From Microcaldota archaeon (GTDB taxonomy: Archaea > Micrarchaeota > Micrarchaeia > Micrarchaeales > CABMGC01), in assembly GCA_021827925.1 (NCBI GenBank), contig JAKATZ010000008.1, positions 1-34,651 on the forward strand: 34,651 bases of DNA, read 5' to 3'. Made by a program: the position numbers and the translations under genes. The notes beneath the pieces are model-generated. The model was not told the origin of the DNA. It was given only the letters and a program-made list of their open reading frames with translations, and searched no databases. The stretch's first letter is position 1; the number at the start of each line of letters is the position of its first letter. Shown here one piece after another: positions 1 through 8,307 of this stretch.

Positions 1-86
1 GTATACCCCAACCCCTTGGGGTGGGGATACAAATATCGAAGAGTGCTTTGCAGAATGCAAAGATACCCCACCGCAAGCGGTGGGGT
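1..86 (+). repeat. Three-hairpin repeated element, copy 1 (may be cut by the window edge)
   Basis: H1 CCCCAA(6-11)/TTGGGG(16-21); H2 CTTTGCA(46-52)/TGCAAAG(56-62), with flanking TATC(34-37)/GATA(62-65); H3 CCCCACCGC(66-74)/GCGGTGGGG(77-85). Second copy at 3876-3962. Confidence 0.8.
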
Positions 87-189
87 TATTCATATTCACT
101 TACCGTCGCTACAGCCCTGATACCTCTTTAAACGCGCATCGCATGCATACCCTACCCCTTTTTATTTGTTCTATAAAATTAATAGCCTC

Positions 190-813
190 ATGGCCCTCTC
201 TAAAGATTACGACCTGTTCATATTCGACTGGGACGGCACGCTGAGCACATCCACAATCCTCGTCAGGCTCTCTTCATTCCTCAAGAAGAGATACAACCGC
301 GGGTATGTTATGCAGCACAAGGAATACTATTCATCTGGATACAAGACCACGATGAGCCGCGATGAGGCGATGCTGAAGCATTACGCTATACTCTATGACC
401 TGTATTCGCTGTTCTCAAGGCCGCGCCTTAAGGGCGGTTCAATCGAGGTGCTAAAAGCCCTGAAGAAAAAGCACAAGAAGGTCGCAGTATTCAGCGACTC
501 GAAGAGGTACCGCCTTCTAAAGGAGATGAAGAACCTTGGCATAATCGATTATGTCGATTTTGCGCTAAGCGCAGCTTCCATTGGCGCTTACAAGCCCAAT
601 CCTTCGGGATTGCTTCTCATAATGGAGCGCATGCGTACCGGCAAGGGCAAGAGCATCTACATCGGCGATATGGCAACAGACGTATTCACTGCGAAGTTCG
701 CTGGGATAAGCTCCTGCGCGGTAACCGATGGTCTCAATCCCTACGATGTAGTAAAGGAGGCAAAGCCCGACTACATCTTCGGCAGCATCGGTGCTATGGC
801 AGATAAGATCTGA
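190..813 (+). CDS. HAD-superfamily hydrolase (phosphoglycolate phosphatase-like)
   Basis: FIFDWDGTL motif I, VFSDS motif II, KPNPSG motif III and YIGDMATDV motif IV. The ORF track starts at TTG 166; ATG 190 looks more natural. Confidence 0.85.
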   Translation: MALSKDYDLFIFDWDGTLSTSTILVRLSSFLKKRYNRGYVMQHKEYYSSGYKTTMSRDEAMLKHYAILYDLYSLFSRPRLKGGSIEVLKALKKKHKKVAVFSDSKRYRLLKEMKNLGIIDYVDFALSAASIGAYKPNPSGLLLIMERMRTGKGKSIYIGDMATDVFTAKFAGISSCAVTDGLNPYDVVKEAKPDYIFGSIGAMADKI

Positions 814-822
814 GGTTTTAGG

Positions 823-1509
823 ATGAGCGACGAAGTAAGGCGCGTATTCTCAAGGATATCTCCTCATTACGATCTAATGAACCATCTGATGAGCATGGGC
901 GTTGATAAGAGATGGAGGCGCACCGCTGCCGAGGATCTTCTCGCAGGCAATCCGTCAAGCATACTTGACATAGCTACAGGCACCGGAGATCTTGCACTTG
1001 AGATCTCGCGTCTGGCTGCATCTTCAGGAAGGAAAATTGGAATAGTGGGGATGGATTTCAGCGAGGAAATGCTGAGCCTTGCACGGAAGAAGGCCGCAGC
1101 CGCAGGGATCGATGATATCGTTTTCGAGTACGGAGACGCATTAAAGCTAAAATACGCAAACGGTTCCTTCGATGCCGTAACATCGGCATTCGCAATAAGG
1201 AATTTCGATGATATTGGTATGTTTGCAAAAGAGCTCAGCAGGGTTCTCCGCAAGGGAGGCAGGTTCGTGCTTCTTGACATGGCAAATCCGGAAAGCAACG
1301 CAGGCAGGCTATTCTTCAGCGTTTACTCTAGAATCATGCTGGCGATGGGGTTCGTAGCCAGTAGGCATGCATACACGCGCCTTGTACGCACAATACGCGA
1401 GTTTGATCCTGAAAAGCTATCATCTGCGCTAAAGGAGGAAGGCCTTGCAGATATCAGGACAAGAAGGCTTGTATCTGGAATAGCTTTCATAACAACAGGA
1501 AGGAAGTGA
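823..1509 (+). CDS. UbiE/MenG-type class I SAM methyltransferase
   Basis: VRRVFSRISPHYDLMNHLMSMGVDKRWRR...ILDIATGTGDLALE...FDAVTSAFAIRNFDD is typical of the UbiE/COQ5 family. Confidence 0.9.
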   Translation: MSDEVRRVFSRISPHYDLMNHLMSMGVDKRWRRTAAEDLLAGNPSSILDIATGTGDLALEISRLAASSGRKIGIVGMDFSEEMLSLARKKAAAAGIDDIVFEYGDALKLKYANGSFDAVTSAFAIRNFDDIGMFAKELSRVLRKGGRFVLLDMANPESNAGRLFFSVYSRIMLAMGFVASRHAYTRLVRTIREFDPEKLSSALKEEGLADIRTRRLVSGIAFITTGRK

Positions 1510-2400
1510 TCAAGTCCGCACTCTAATGGATTTCGAATACTCTATGAATTTAGCTGCAAATCCTTCCTTTTCTATGCCTTCGCAGGCATCGTCTATGCAT
1601 CTGTTGTTGATCCTCGCGGCTTCTTCGAGTGCATTGCCATCACCAATCGAACGCTCCTCCATCAGAGTCGTTACGATATTGGGCCTCATCCGCTCCCCCG
1701 TTGTGCCATCTCCCATGTCCATATTCTCCACAAAGTCCTCCATATCGTCGCGTATCTGGAACGCTATCCCTATTCCTTCCCCAAGGCCGTATATCCTATC
1801 CGCAATGCCGCTGCCCTTATAAACTGGGGCGATACTGCACGATGCGCCTATCAGTGCCGCGCTCTTCAGTCTTGCTATCTCCATGTACTGCACCAGCGTA
1901 GGCGTCACGCCTTCAACCTGGCACCTATAATCAAGAGCCTCTCCCGCGCACATCATCATCGCAGCCCTTGTGATATGCCTAAGAACCCTGCTCCCATAAG
2001 GCGCAGCCATCTCTATGGCCTTGGCTATCAGCGCATCGCCTGCAAGTATCGCCGCAGCGCTTCCATATTCCTTATGCACCGTAGGCATTCCCCTTCGCAT
2101 AAGGTCACCGTCTATTATGTCATCATGTATGAGCGATGACGTATGCATGAGCTCAGAAGCAACTGCAAGATCTATGAACTCCGAAGGCCTTTCTCCTATC
2201 GCTTCTGCGCCTATGAAAACAAGGGCGGGACGCAGCAGCTTTCCCGGATGCCCGAGAAGGTGGGATGCCGGACCTGCCAGCTCGCCATTGATGAAATCCT
2301 CCTTTCCCAGAGACTTCATCACGAGCACTGCCCTATCCAGGCTGCGCTCTATATCAGAAGAGAGCTGCGGTACTGATTCCTCAAGTGTAGATGCCGGCAT
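1510..2400 (-). CDS. Polyprenyl (geranylgeranyl-type) diphosphate synthase
   Basis: DDxxD motifs DDIID and RDDMED; GKLLRPALV; LAGDALIAKA. The likely start is ATG at 2400 (MPASTLEE), just downstream of a TATA-rich stretch (tatatata ~2430). Confidence 0.9.
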   Translation of the reverse strand: MPASTLEESVPQLSSDIERSLDRAVLVMKSLGKEDFINGELAGPASHLLGHPGKLLRPALVFIGAEAIGERPSEFIDLAVASELMHTSSLIHDDIIDGDLMRRGMPTVHKEYGSAAAILAGDALIAKAIEMAAPYGSRVLRHITRAAMMMCAGEALDYRCQVEGVTPTLVQYMEIARLKSAALIGASCSIAPVYKGSGIADRIYGLGEGIGIAFQIRDDMEDFVENMDMGDGTTGERMRPNIVTTLMEERSIGDGNALEEAARINNRCIDDACEGIEKEGFAAKFIEYSKSIRVRT

Positions 2401-2586
2401 TTCATCTAGCAATAAAGCTAATGAAAGGTATATATATTGTCTTACAGGCCCCGGTAGATGGGCCTTCCCGCTGGCCCTAATTCTGCAAGCACAAGGCAAC
2501 TCTGCACGCAGCCCAGATTCCTCATGCTTCAATCCATACTCTATTTATATCTCACGCGGCAGATAATCACTGCGCCATGTCAGTGT

Positions 2587-2657
2587 GCCTTGGTGGTGTA
2601 ACGGTAGCATAGAGGACTGTGGATCCTCAGGACCGGGTTCGACCCCCGGTCAAGGCC
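2587..2657 (+). tRNA. tRNA-His (anticodon GTG)
   Basis: Cloverleaf folded by hand: acceptor GCCTTGG/TCAAGGC, D-arm GTGT..GCAT, anticodon stem GAGGA/TCCTC with loop CTGTGGA, T-arm CCGGG TTCGACC CCCGG, discriminator C73. Confidence 0.95.
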
Positions 2658-2759
2658 TTTTTCACTGCGCCAATTCCTGCAAAGAAATATAAACTATGCT
2701 GCAAATTATCTTTTGGATGTGCTGTCGCGCATCCGATATACTGCATTTAGGTGCACGAG

Positions 2760-3743
2760 ATGGAACAGGCTATACAGTATCCACAGACCACGCCTTCCGA
2801 AAAGAATTGGCAGGAGATACTCGCATGGGCTGTAAAATCCGTGGCGGCCCTGCAATCAAAGCTGATAGGCCTAGAGATAAACGAGGCCGTATCAAGGCAG
2901 AGCCTTGCCACAAAGCTGCTAATGTTGATAGCCGGCAAGCAAGCCGAGAAGTCGATAGCACCTTACATAAGCGCGGTGGTGTTTCTGGCATTCACAGGAA
3001 GGAGCATAAGCAGGGAAAATGTAAGCAAGGTTCTCGGCGCGGCCGGATTTCAGGTGAGTGCAAGGCCGCTCAATTTCATATCCACTCTGAATTTCAAGAA
3101 TACGCTGGCATATGCGCCTGCAATCTATTACATCAGCGTTATGAATTCGGTAAAGCTGGGCCCAGATAGCCTTATGAACGTAGTAAATGCGATGGGTGTC
3201 GAATCCGATGGGAAGACCGCGGCAAAAGTCATTAAGATATACTCGGAACTTGCATCGCAGAAAGAATCTTCCCAACGCGCAAACTCAAAGGATTCCCTGC
3301 AGCAGAAGCTTGACCTGGCCATAGCCCCTGCAGCTAATATGACTGCGGATACTCTGATAAATGAGCTGAACAGGATATTCGAGTATGAAGATACACAGGA
3401 GAACATGAGGAATGGGCTAGTCCCGTATATTGCCGCTGCTGGGGTGCTTGAGTTCATAGGCAGGGATCCGACAGCCGAAGGGCTCGAGTCTTTCCTCCAT
3501 GGGGTAAAGCGTGTTGTGAATGCCGTGGGTATACGCGTTGACAATGGCATGCTCGATTACATACGCAAGCTTAACCTTGGCAGGACGCCTTTAATATACG
3601 TTCCTGCGCTATATTTTCTCGCATCGCTTGAGAAAGGACCCACTGTAGAAGGGATAGTCGCCATTCTTGATTCAATAAAGGCACCCTCTGACCCCGCAAC
3701 CGCCGGATACTTCCTTACGTTATACAACAGCAACAAATCCTAA
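2760..3743 (+). CDS. Tandem-repeat all-helical protein; units resemble the archaeal ribosomal stalk L12/P1 N-terminal domain (paralogue A)
   Basis: YISAVVFLAFTGRSISRENVSKVLGAAGFQVSARPLNFISTLN matches the L12/P1 pattern YIxAxxxLxxxGxxIxxExVxxVLxAAG. Related units recur three more times. Paralogue of 4507..5442. Confidence 0.7.
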   Translation: MEQAIQYPQTTPSEKNWQEILAWAVKSVAALQSKLIGLEINEAVSRQSLATKLLMLIAGKQAEKSIAPYISAVVFLAFTGRSISRENVSKVLGAAGFQVSARPLNFISTLNFKNTLAYAPAIYYISVMNSVKLGPDSLMNVVNAMGVESDGKTAAKVIKIYSELASQKESSQRANSKDSLQQKLDLAIAPAANMTADTLINELNRIFEYEDTQENMRNGLVPYIAAAGVLEFIGRDPTAEGLESFLHGVKRVVNAVGIRVDNGMLDYIRKLNLGRTPLIYVPALYFLASLEKGPTVEGIVAILDSIKAPSDPATAGYFLTLYNSNKS

Positions 3744-3875
3744 GACAACAGCGTGTCGTGAACCTCTCCAGAAAAGAAGAAAGAGAGAAAATGTGAAGAG
3801 AGCGGCGGTACTACCAATAATGTACCTAACTAACTACTACCCTGACCTCTTTTTATTCATTTTTATTAGCCTAGA

Positions 3876-3962
3876 GTATACCCCAACCCCTTGGGGTGGG
3901 ACACTAATATCGAAGATGCAACAGTCTTGCGATACAGCATACCCCACAGCTTGCTGTGGGGT
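3876..3962 (+). repeat. Three-hairpin repeated element, copy 2
   Basis: GTATACCCCAACCCCTTGGGGTGGG and AATATCGAAG are shared with copy 1. H1 3881-3886/3891-3896; H2 outer TATCG(3908-3912)/CGATA(3930-3934); H3 CCCCACAGC(3942-3950)/GCTGTGGGG(3953-3961). Confidence 0.8.
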
Positions 3963-4085
3963 GGTTGATTTTTTAGTAGATTGGGAAAGCAGGATACTCT
4001 TCTTGCCCACACGTCTTTTGACGTATGCCCTATCCGCACTAGGATACGTTTAAGAATTTTAGTATAAAGACCTTACTGTGATAAA

Positions 4086-4448
4086 ATGGCAAAACAGCAG
4101 CCCAAGAAAAACAACAACAATGCGATCTTTGCACTGGAATTCGTAGGAAGCCTACTTTATTTGGCTGTCCTTTTCTCCGGCGCAGCGTTCCAGGCATCAG
4201 TATGGACTCCTGTGCTATACGGGATGGCGACGGTAAGCGCCGTAGCGCTCTTCTTCATAAGCATGGCAAACTTCGGGAACAACATGGACAAGCGCATTAT
4301 CTCGCGCGGTGCGATGAGTGCAACAGTGTTCGGCGGATTCGCCCTCTTCTCCCTGACGGGCATGACTGCAGGCAGCGGGGGTCTATTTCTCGCTACGCTT
4401 CTGGGGTTTGTCCTCGGATTCATAGGCGCGGGAATCGGTCACCAGTGA
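4086..4448 (+). CDS. Small multi-pass membrane protein, unknown function
   Basis: 120 aa with a hydrophilic N-terminus followed by about four hydrophobic segments; ATG after a TATA-like 'agtataaag'. Confidence 0.7.
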   Translation: MAKQQPKKNNNNAIFALEFVGSLLYLAVLFSGAAFQASVWTPVLYGMATVSAVALFFISMANFGNNMDKRIISRGAMSATVFGGFALFSLTGMTAGSGGLFLATLLGFVLGFIGAGIGHQ

Positions 4449-4478
4449 AAGCAACTCCTCCTGAAGATGCGGCATCTG

Positions 4479-4500
4479 GGCGGGCAGTTTTCTGCCCGCC
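4479..4500 (+). terminator. GC-rich hairpin between convergent genes
   Basis: Perfect 9-bp stem GGCGGGCAG-TTTT-CTGCCCGCC, between the stop at 4448 and the minus-strand stop at 4507. Confidence 0.6.
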
Positions 4501-4506
4501 TTCGTC

Positions 4507-5442
4507 TCATCGCTCGTTTGTGAAATAGATTGTGAGGATGTATTCGGCGAACGCTTCGTCAATCTGGGCTCCCATCGCACGCATCACGTTCCTTATGTTC
4601 TGTATGTTTACAACCCTCCCCGCTTCCCTCAGGAAGAATATTATCGGTACATAAGCGAGATCCACTGTACCGTAATTCAGTGAGGAGAAGTAGCCAAGCA
4701 TGGACTGATCCGGCTCTATCCCTATCACCTTTATAAGCGTACTGATACTCTCGCCGTTAACCTCCTTCCCCTTGCCGCTGTAAGCCATGACTCCAGCGCC
4801 AACCACGTACGGGAGGAGCCCTTTCTGCATCTGCTGTCCGATGCCTCTGTTCTCAAACGTCCTCCTCAGCTCCATTATCATGATCTTTGCCATAAGCTTC
4901 GCAGAGTCTGTTATGGGCTTCGCCAGTTTATCATCAAGCAGCCTCTTCTTCGTGCTATAGTCCTCCTTCCGCATCTCGCCGTAGAGCCCGAGCACTCTAC
5001 CTGCGCCGTCTTTATCAGCCTTTATTCCCATTGCTTCCACTATCTTCCCCATGCTATCCGCATCGGGCTCCTTCCCAAGGGCCTTCATAAAAAAGAGGGC
5101 AGGCACGAACACCGCATCGTTCCTGAGGTTTATCAAAGACACGAAGTTCATGATCCCGGTGTCGGGGTTTATGCCTATCGAGCTTATTATGCTTTCTACG
5201 CTTTCCCTGTTCACATACTTTCCTGAAAATGCCAAGAGGCTCACTGCACCTATGTACGGAGACACTGCCTCTTCGGCCTTTTTGCCTCCCACAGCCATCA
5301 TGACTTTCTGCATCACTCCCTCCTGTTCGACAGCCTTGCCTACGCTATCTGATATCAGGCTTATGAACACTTCAGTAGCCTCGGATATCACCTCTCCGAG
5401 CTTGCCCTCTATTACCCTTATGTTATTCGAACCGTCTTCCAT
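4507..5442 (-). CDS. Tandem-repeat all-helical protein; units resemble the L12/P1 N-terminal domain (paralogue B)
   Basis: VSPYIGAVSLLAFSGKYVNRESVESIISSIGINPD, VPALFFMKALGKEPDADSMGKIVEAMGIKAD, LLPYVVGAGVMAYSGKGKEVNGESISTLIKVIGIEPD and VPIIFFLREAGRVVNIQNIRNVMRAMGAQID. Start taken at MEDGSNN. Confidence 0.7.
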   Translation of the reverse strand: MEDGSNNIRVIEGKLGEVISEATEVFISLISDSVGKAVEQEGVMQKVMMAVGGKKAEEAVSPYIGAVSLLAFSGKYVNRESVESIISSIGINPDTGIMNFVSLINLRNDAVFVPALFFMKALGKEPDADSMGKIVEAMGIKADKDGAGRVLGLYGEMRKEDYSTKKRLLDDKLAKPITDSAKLMAKIMIMELRRTFENRGIGQQMQKGLLPYVVGAGVMAYSGKGKEVNGESISTLIKVIGIEPDQSMLGYFSSLNYGTVDLAYVPIIFFLREAGRVVNIQNIRNVMRAMGAQIDEAFAEYILTIYFTNER

Positions 5443-5636
5443 AATCCAAACCAATATAACGCAATGCCATACATCAGCATGATTGATTTGCACCAACAGC
5501 TTTTTATTCTTTATATGCCAGAGATATCTGCTTTGCCGTCAATGTCGTGTCCGGCCGAAAGGTCCATAGCTTCGCAGCGACGCTTGCAATTCGGTAGTTC
5601 AATAGGCATAAGGCCAAAGTTAAAAAGAGTGTTTCA

Positions 5637-8303
5637 TTGGGAAGCGGTATCTCGGAATCCAATATCGGAAAGTCTGCAGGAAGAATGCCGAATGGCATCG
5701 CTGCGGATAGAATCGCGTTTCTGCTCATAGTGCTCATCGGCCTGGCTGTCGCCATCTTTCTCCGAACATCGATGCTGAAGTTCTACGGCTTCTTTGAGCC
5801 CGACGGCTTCTACCACTTCTCAGTGATAAGGTATGCGGTAGCCCACGGCTTCCAGATACCAAAATACCTTGACATATCCGGGTGGCCGTCCCATACGATA
5901 GTGCTTGAACCGCACGGCCTCTACTGGGCGACCCTCGTGCCTTACTTCTTCCTGCAATTCTTCGGTGTAAGCTACTACGCTGTAATGAGGCTTGTTCCAG
6001 TACTCTTCGGTCTATTCGACATCATCGGCGCATACTACCTTTCACGGTTTATAAGCAGGGACAGGCTCTTCGGCCTACTGGTCATATTCCTCGTTGCGCT
6101 AAGCTCCGGAGACGCAGCAAGGACAAGCGCACTGATATACCGCGGCGACGGATTCGTAACAATATTCGTCATACTCGCCTTGATATTCCTGGTTAAGGTT
6201 TACAAGGAAAAGGACACGAGGAGCAAGATCATATTCGCGGCCCTCTCGGGCATTGCACTGAGCTTCTGCAATCTCGTGTGGATAGGCGGGGAGTTTGCCA
6301 CGGCAGTTTACATCCTTTCATTATCATTGATACTGGCCAGCGGTTTCATTGCAGGGAAGAAGGAGAGAGTCATTGACTCCGCGTACATACTTTGCGGAAT
6401 GGTCGTATGGTACATTCTCGTAAATATCTACGCCATCTCAGGATTCATGGCTCCGGGAGACATATTCACCGGGCTTGATTTCCTTCCATTCATAATATCC
6501 TTGTCTTTAGGATGCATCGCATCGTACTTCGTAATTGAATTAGGGTCGCAATCCATCATTGGCGATCCAGTCGTAAGGGGCGGGCTTGTTATTGCCGCTT
6601 TCATCGCAGTAATGGCCCTTCTCTCAGTAACCGGGATACTGTATAATATATTCGTAGCAAACGGCTTCGTAGTGACAACAAGCTTCTCCGCAACAATCCA
6701 GGAACTCACTCCTCCAACGTTCAACTTTCTTTTTGCCAGCTTCGGCTCAACTCTGTTCACTACTCCAATGACGCTCATGGCCATTGCCTCCATATCCGTA
6801 ACGCACAACAACTTCGAACGTATACTGGCATTTGCCATAGCCATGCTGGGATTCCTGCCATACCTCTTCATGCGCATATACGATTCCTCCGGCTTTATGA
6901 AAGGCAACGCCCGGCTAAGGCTAGACCCCGATGTCGGCATGCTTGCTGTGGGTGCATATCTCGCAACGACGCTATGCCTGCAAATGATAGCCATAAGGTT
7001 CAACTCCCTGGTATCGATACCACTCGCAATACTCTCGGCATACGGCGTGTACTGGTTGATATCGTACTCAAGGTCCGAGAAACAGTCTCTGGTCTCTATG
7101 GCTGCACTGGCACTACTCCTGCTCTCTGTAAGCACTGCCATCGGTTACCAATCGCTCATATTTTTCTCCTCGTACATAGCATACTCTGCCGCAAAGCTCT
7201 ACGCCGTGCTAACTGCGATAGGTTTCCTATTCCTAGTTGCTCTATACTACTTCACCAAAGGGGGGAGCATGGAACTCTACGGCAGGGTGGCACTCGTCGC
7301 ATACATATTCCTGTTCTTCATATCAAGGATATTATTCCCGCAGTCGCTCCCACAGACGCTGCTTCTCTTCTTCTTCCTGCTGGCAGCCCTGGCAGTTCTC
7401 GCCTTCGATTTTTTCAACAACTCAAACAATTGGCATATTGTACTAATATTTTTCTTCATATTCACGATAATGCAGCTTGACTTCTCCTACGGCGCCTCCA
7501 TCGGCCAGGCGGACAACATAAACCCGCTGTTCATAAACGCAATGACGTGGCTAAAGAACAACTCACCCAACAGCAGCGTCGTTCTTACTCTTTGGCCAGA
7601 CGGCAGCGTCGTCGAAGGTGTTGCTAACAGGACGAGCGTTACCGATAGCGTGGGCTCGCAGAACCTCACCAAGGCGGACCTTTTTGCAGCATGGCTGCTT
7701 AACCAGAGCGCTGACCCTCAATTCCTCACAAGCAGCATAAACGGCAGACCAAACTATCTTGTGACAAGGTTCACCTGGCTGAGCGAGACCAGCGGCATAT
7801 ACGTTGAGTCAGGCCTGCCAAATTCAACAGTGCCGGGGTACTCGTACGCCGCGCTTGGCAGCGTCGGAGAATCGTTACAGAGCAACTACACTGCACTGAA
7901 ATTCGGAGCAGGGCCCAACACCGAAGTCATAGCAATGCTTCAGAAGGGCAGCATAAACGGCTACATCCAGACTCCGCAAGGCATCTCTCCATTCTCATAC
8001 ATAGGCTTTTACGATCAGGACAACGGCAACTTCACAATAATACGGCAGTCTTCCTATAATGTTACCAACAACCAGACATTGATGATAGTATACTCCGGGG
8101 TTCACAATCCAAGCCTTCCAATAAACATCACCGGTGCTCTGGTCTTCAGGAACCTGATAGCCAACAGCAATATGTTCAAGCTGCTCTATCTCTGCGGTCC
8201 TTCAGGTTGCGCATGGGACAACGGGCTCGCCCGCCTGCAGCTTGTGTACGTGAATTCAGACACGAAGATATTCAAGATAATATATAACAACACCAACGGA
8301 TGA
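5637..8303 (+). CDS. aglB: Oligosaccharyltransferase, AglB/STT3 family (GT-C)
   Basis: Multi-TM protein with FEPDGFYHFSVIRY (first acidic motif), IYRGDGF, TIQE (TIxE motif) and a C-terminal ectodomain with NAMTWLKNNSPNSSVVLTLWPDGSVVEGVANRTSVTDS in the WWDYG position. Start uncertain (5637 TTG or 5685 ATG). Confidence 0.85.
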   Translation: MGSGISESNIGKSAGRMPNGIAADRIAFLLIVLIGLAVAIFLRTSMLKFYGFFEPDGFYHFSVIRYAVAHGFQIPKYLDISGWPSHTIVLEPHGLYWATLVPYFFLQFFGVSYYAVMRLVPVLFGLFDIIGAYYLSRFISRDRLFGLLVIFLVALSSGDAARTSALIYRGDGFVTIFVILALIFLVKVYKEKDTRSKIIFAALSGIALSFCNLVWIGGEFATAVYILSLSLILASGFIAGKKERVIDSAYILCGMVVWYILVNIYAISGFMAPGDIFTGLDFLPFIISLSLGCIASYFVIELGSQSIIGDPVVRGGLVIAAFIAVMALLSVTGILYNIFVANGFVVTTSFSATIQELTPPTFNFLFASFGSTLFTTPMTLMAIASISVTHNNFERILAFAIAMLGFLPYLFMRIYDSSGFMKGNARLRLDPDVGMLAVGAYLATTLCLQMIAIRFNSLVSIPLAILSAYGVYWLISYSRSEKQSLVSMAALALLLLSVSTAIGYQSLIFFSSYIAYSAAKLYAVLTAIGFLFLVALYYFTKGGSMELYGRVALVAYIFLFFISRILFPQSLPQTLLLFFFLLAALAVLAFDFFNNSNNWHIVLIFFFIFTIMQLDFSYGASIGQADNINPLFINAMTWLKNNSPNSSVVLTLWPDGSVVEGVANRTSVTDSVGSQNLTKADLFAAWLLNQSADPQFLTSSINGRPNYLVTRFTWLSETSGIYVESGLPNSTVPGYSYAALGSVGESLQSNYTALKFGAGPNTEVIAMLQKGSINGYIQTPQGISPFSYIGFYDQDNGNFTIIRQSSYNVTNNQTLMIVYSGVHNPSLPINITGALVFRNLIANSNMFKLLYLCGPSGCAWDNGLARLQLVYVNSDTKIFKIIYNNTNG

Positions 8304-8307
8304 TACA

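Noticed and set aside
867-1298. Long antisense ORFs opposite confident genes (e.g. 867..1298 -, 2015..2566 +, 6428..7141 -, 13246..13701 -)
   Set aside because: They mirror well-supported coding frames and encode no recognisable domains; expected by-products of codon bias.
2587-2657. Intron in the tRNA
   Set aside because: The anticodon loop closes as a normal 7-nt loop; no insertion seen.
2696-3169. ORF 2696..3169 (+, 157 aa)
   Set aside because: Out of frame with and overlapping paralogue A, whose repeat pattern is clearly protein-coding.
2740-3743. Reading the stalk-like proteins as genuine ribosomal L12
   Set aside because: They are ~310-330 aa with four units and lack the acidic hinge and conserved C-terminal tail of L12/P1.
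1-3962. Possible CRISPR repeat units
   Set aside because: Only two copies 3.8 kb apart, not spacer-interleaved, and no cas genes in the window.
3793-4053. ORF 3793..4053 (+, 86 aa)
   Set aside because: Runs through the three-hairpin element and low-complexity sequence with no recognisable motif; treated as spurious.
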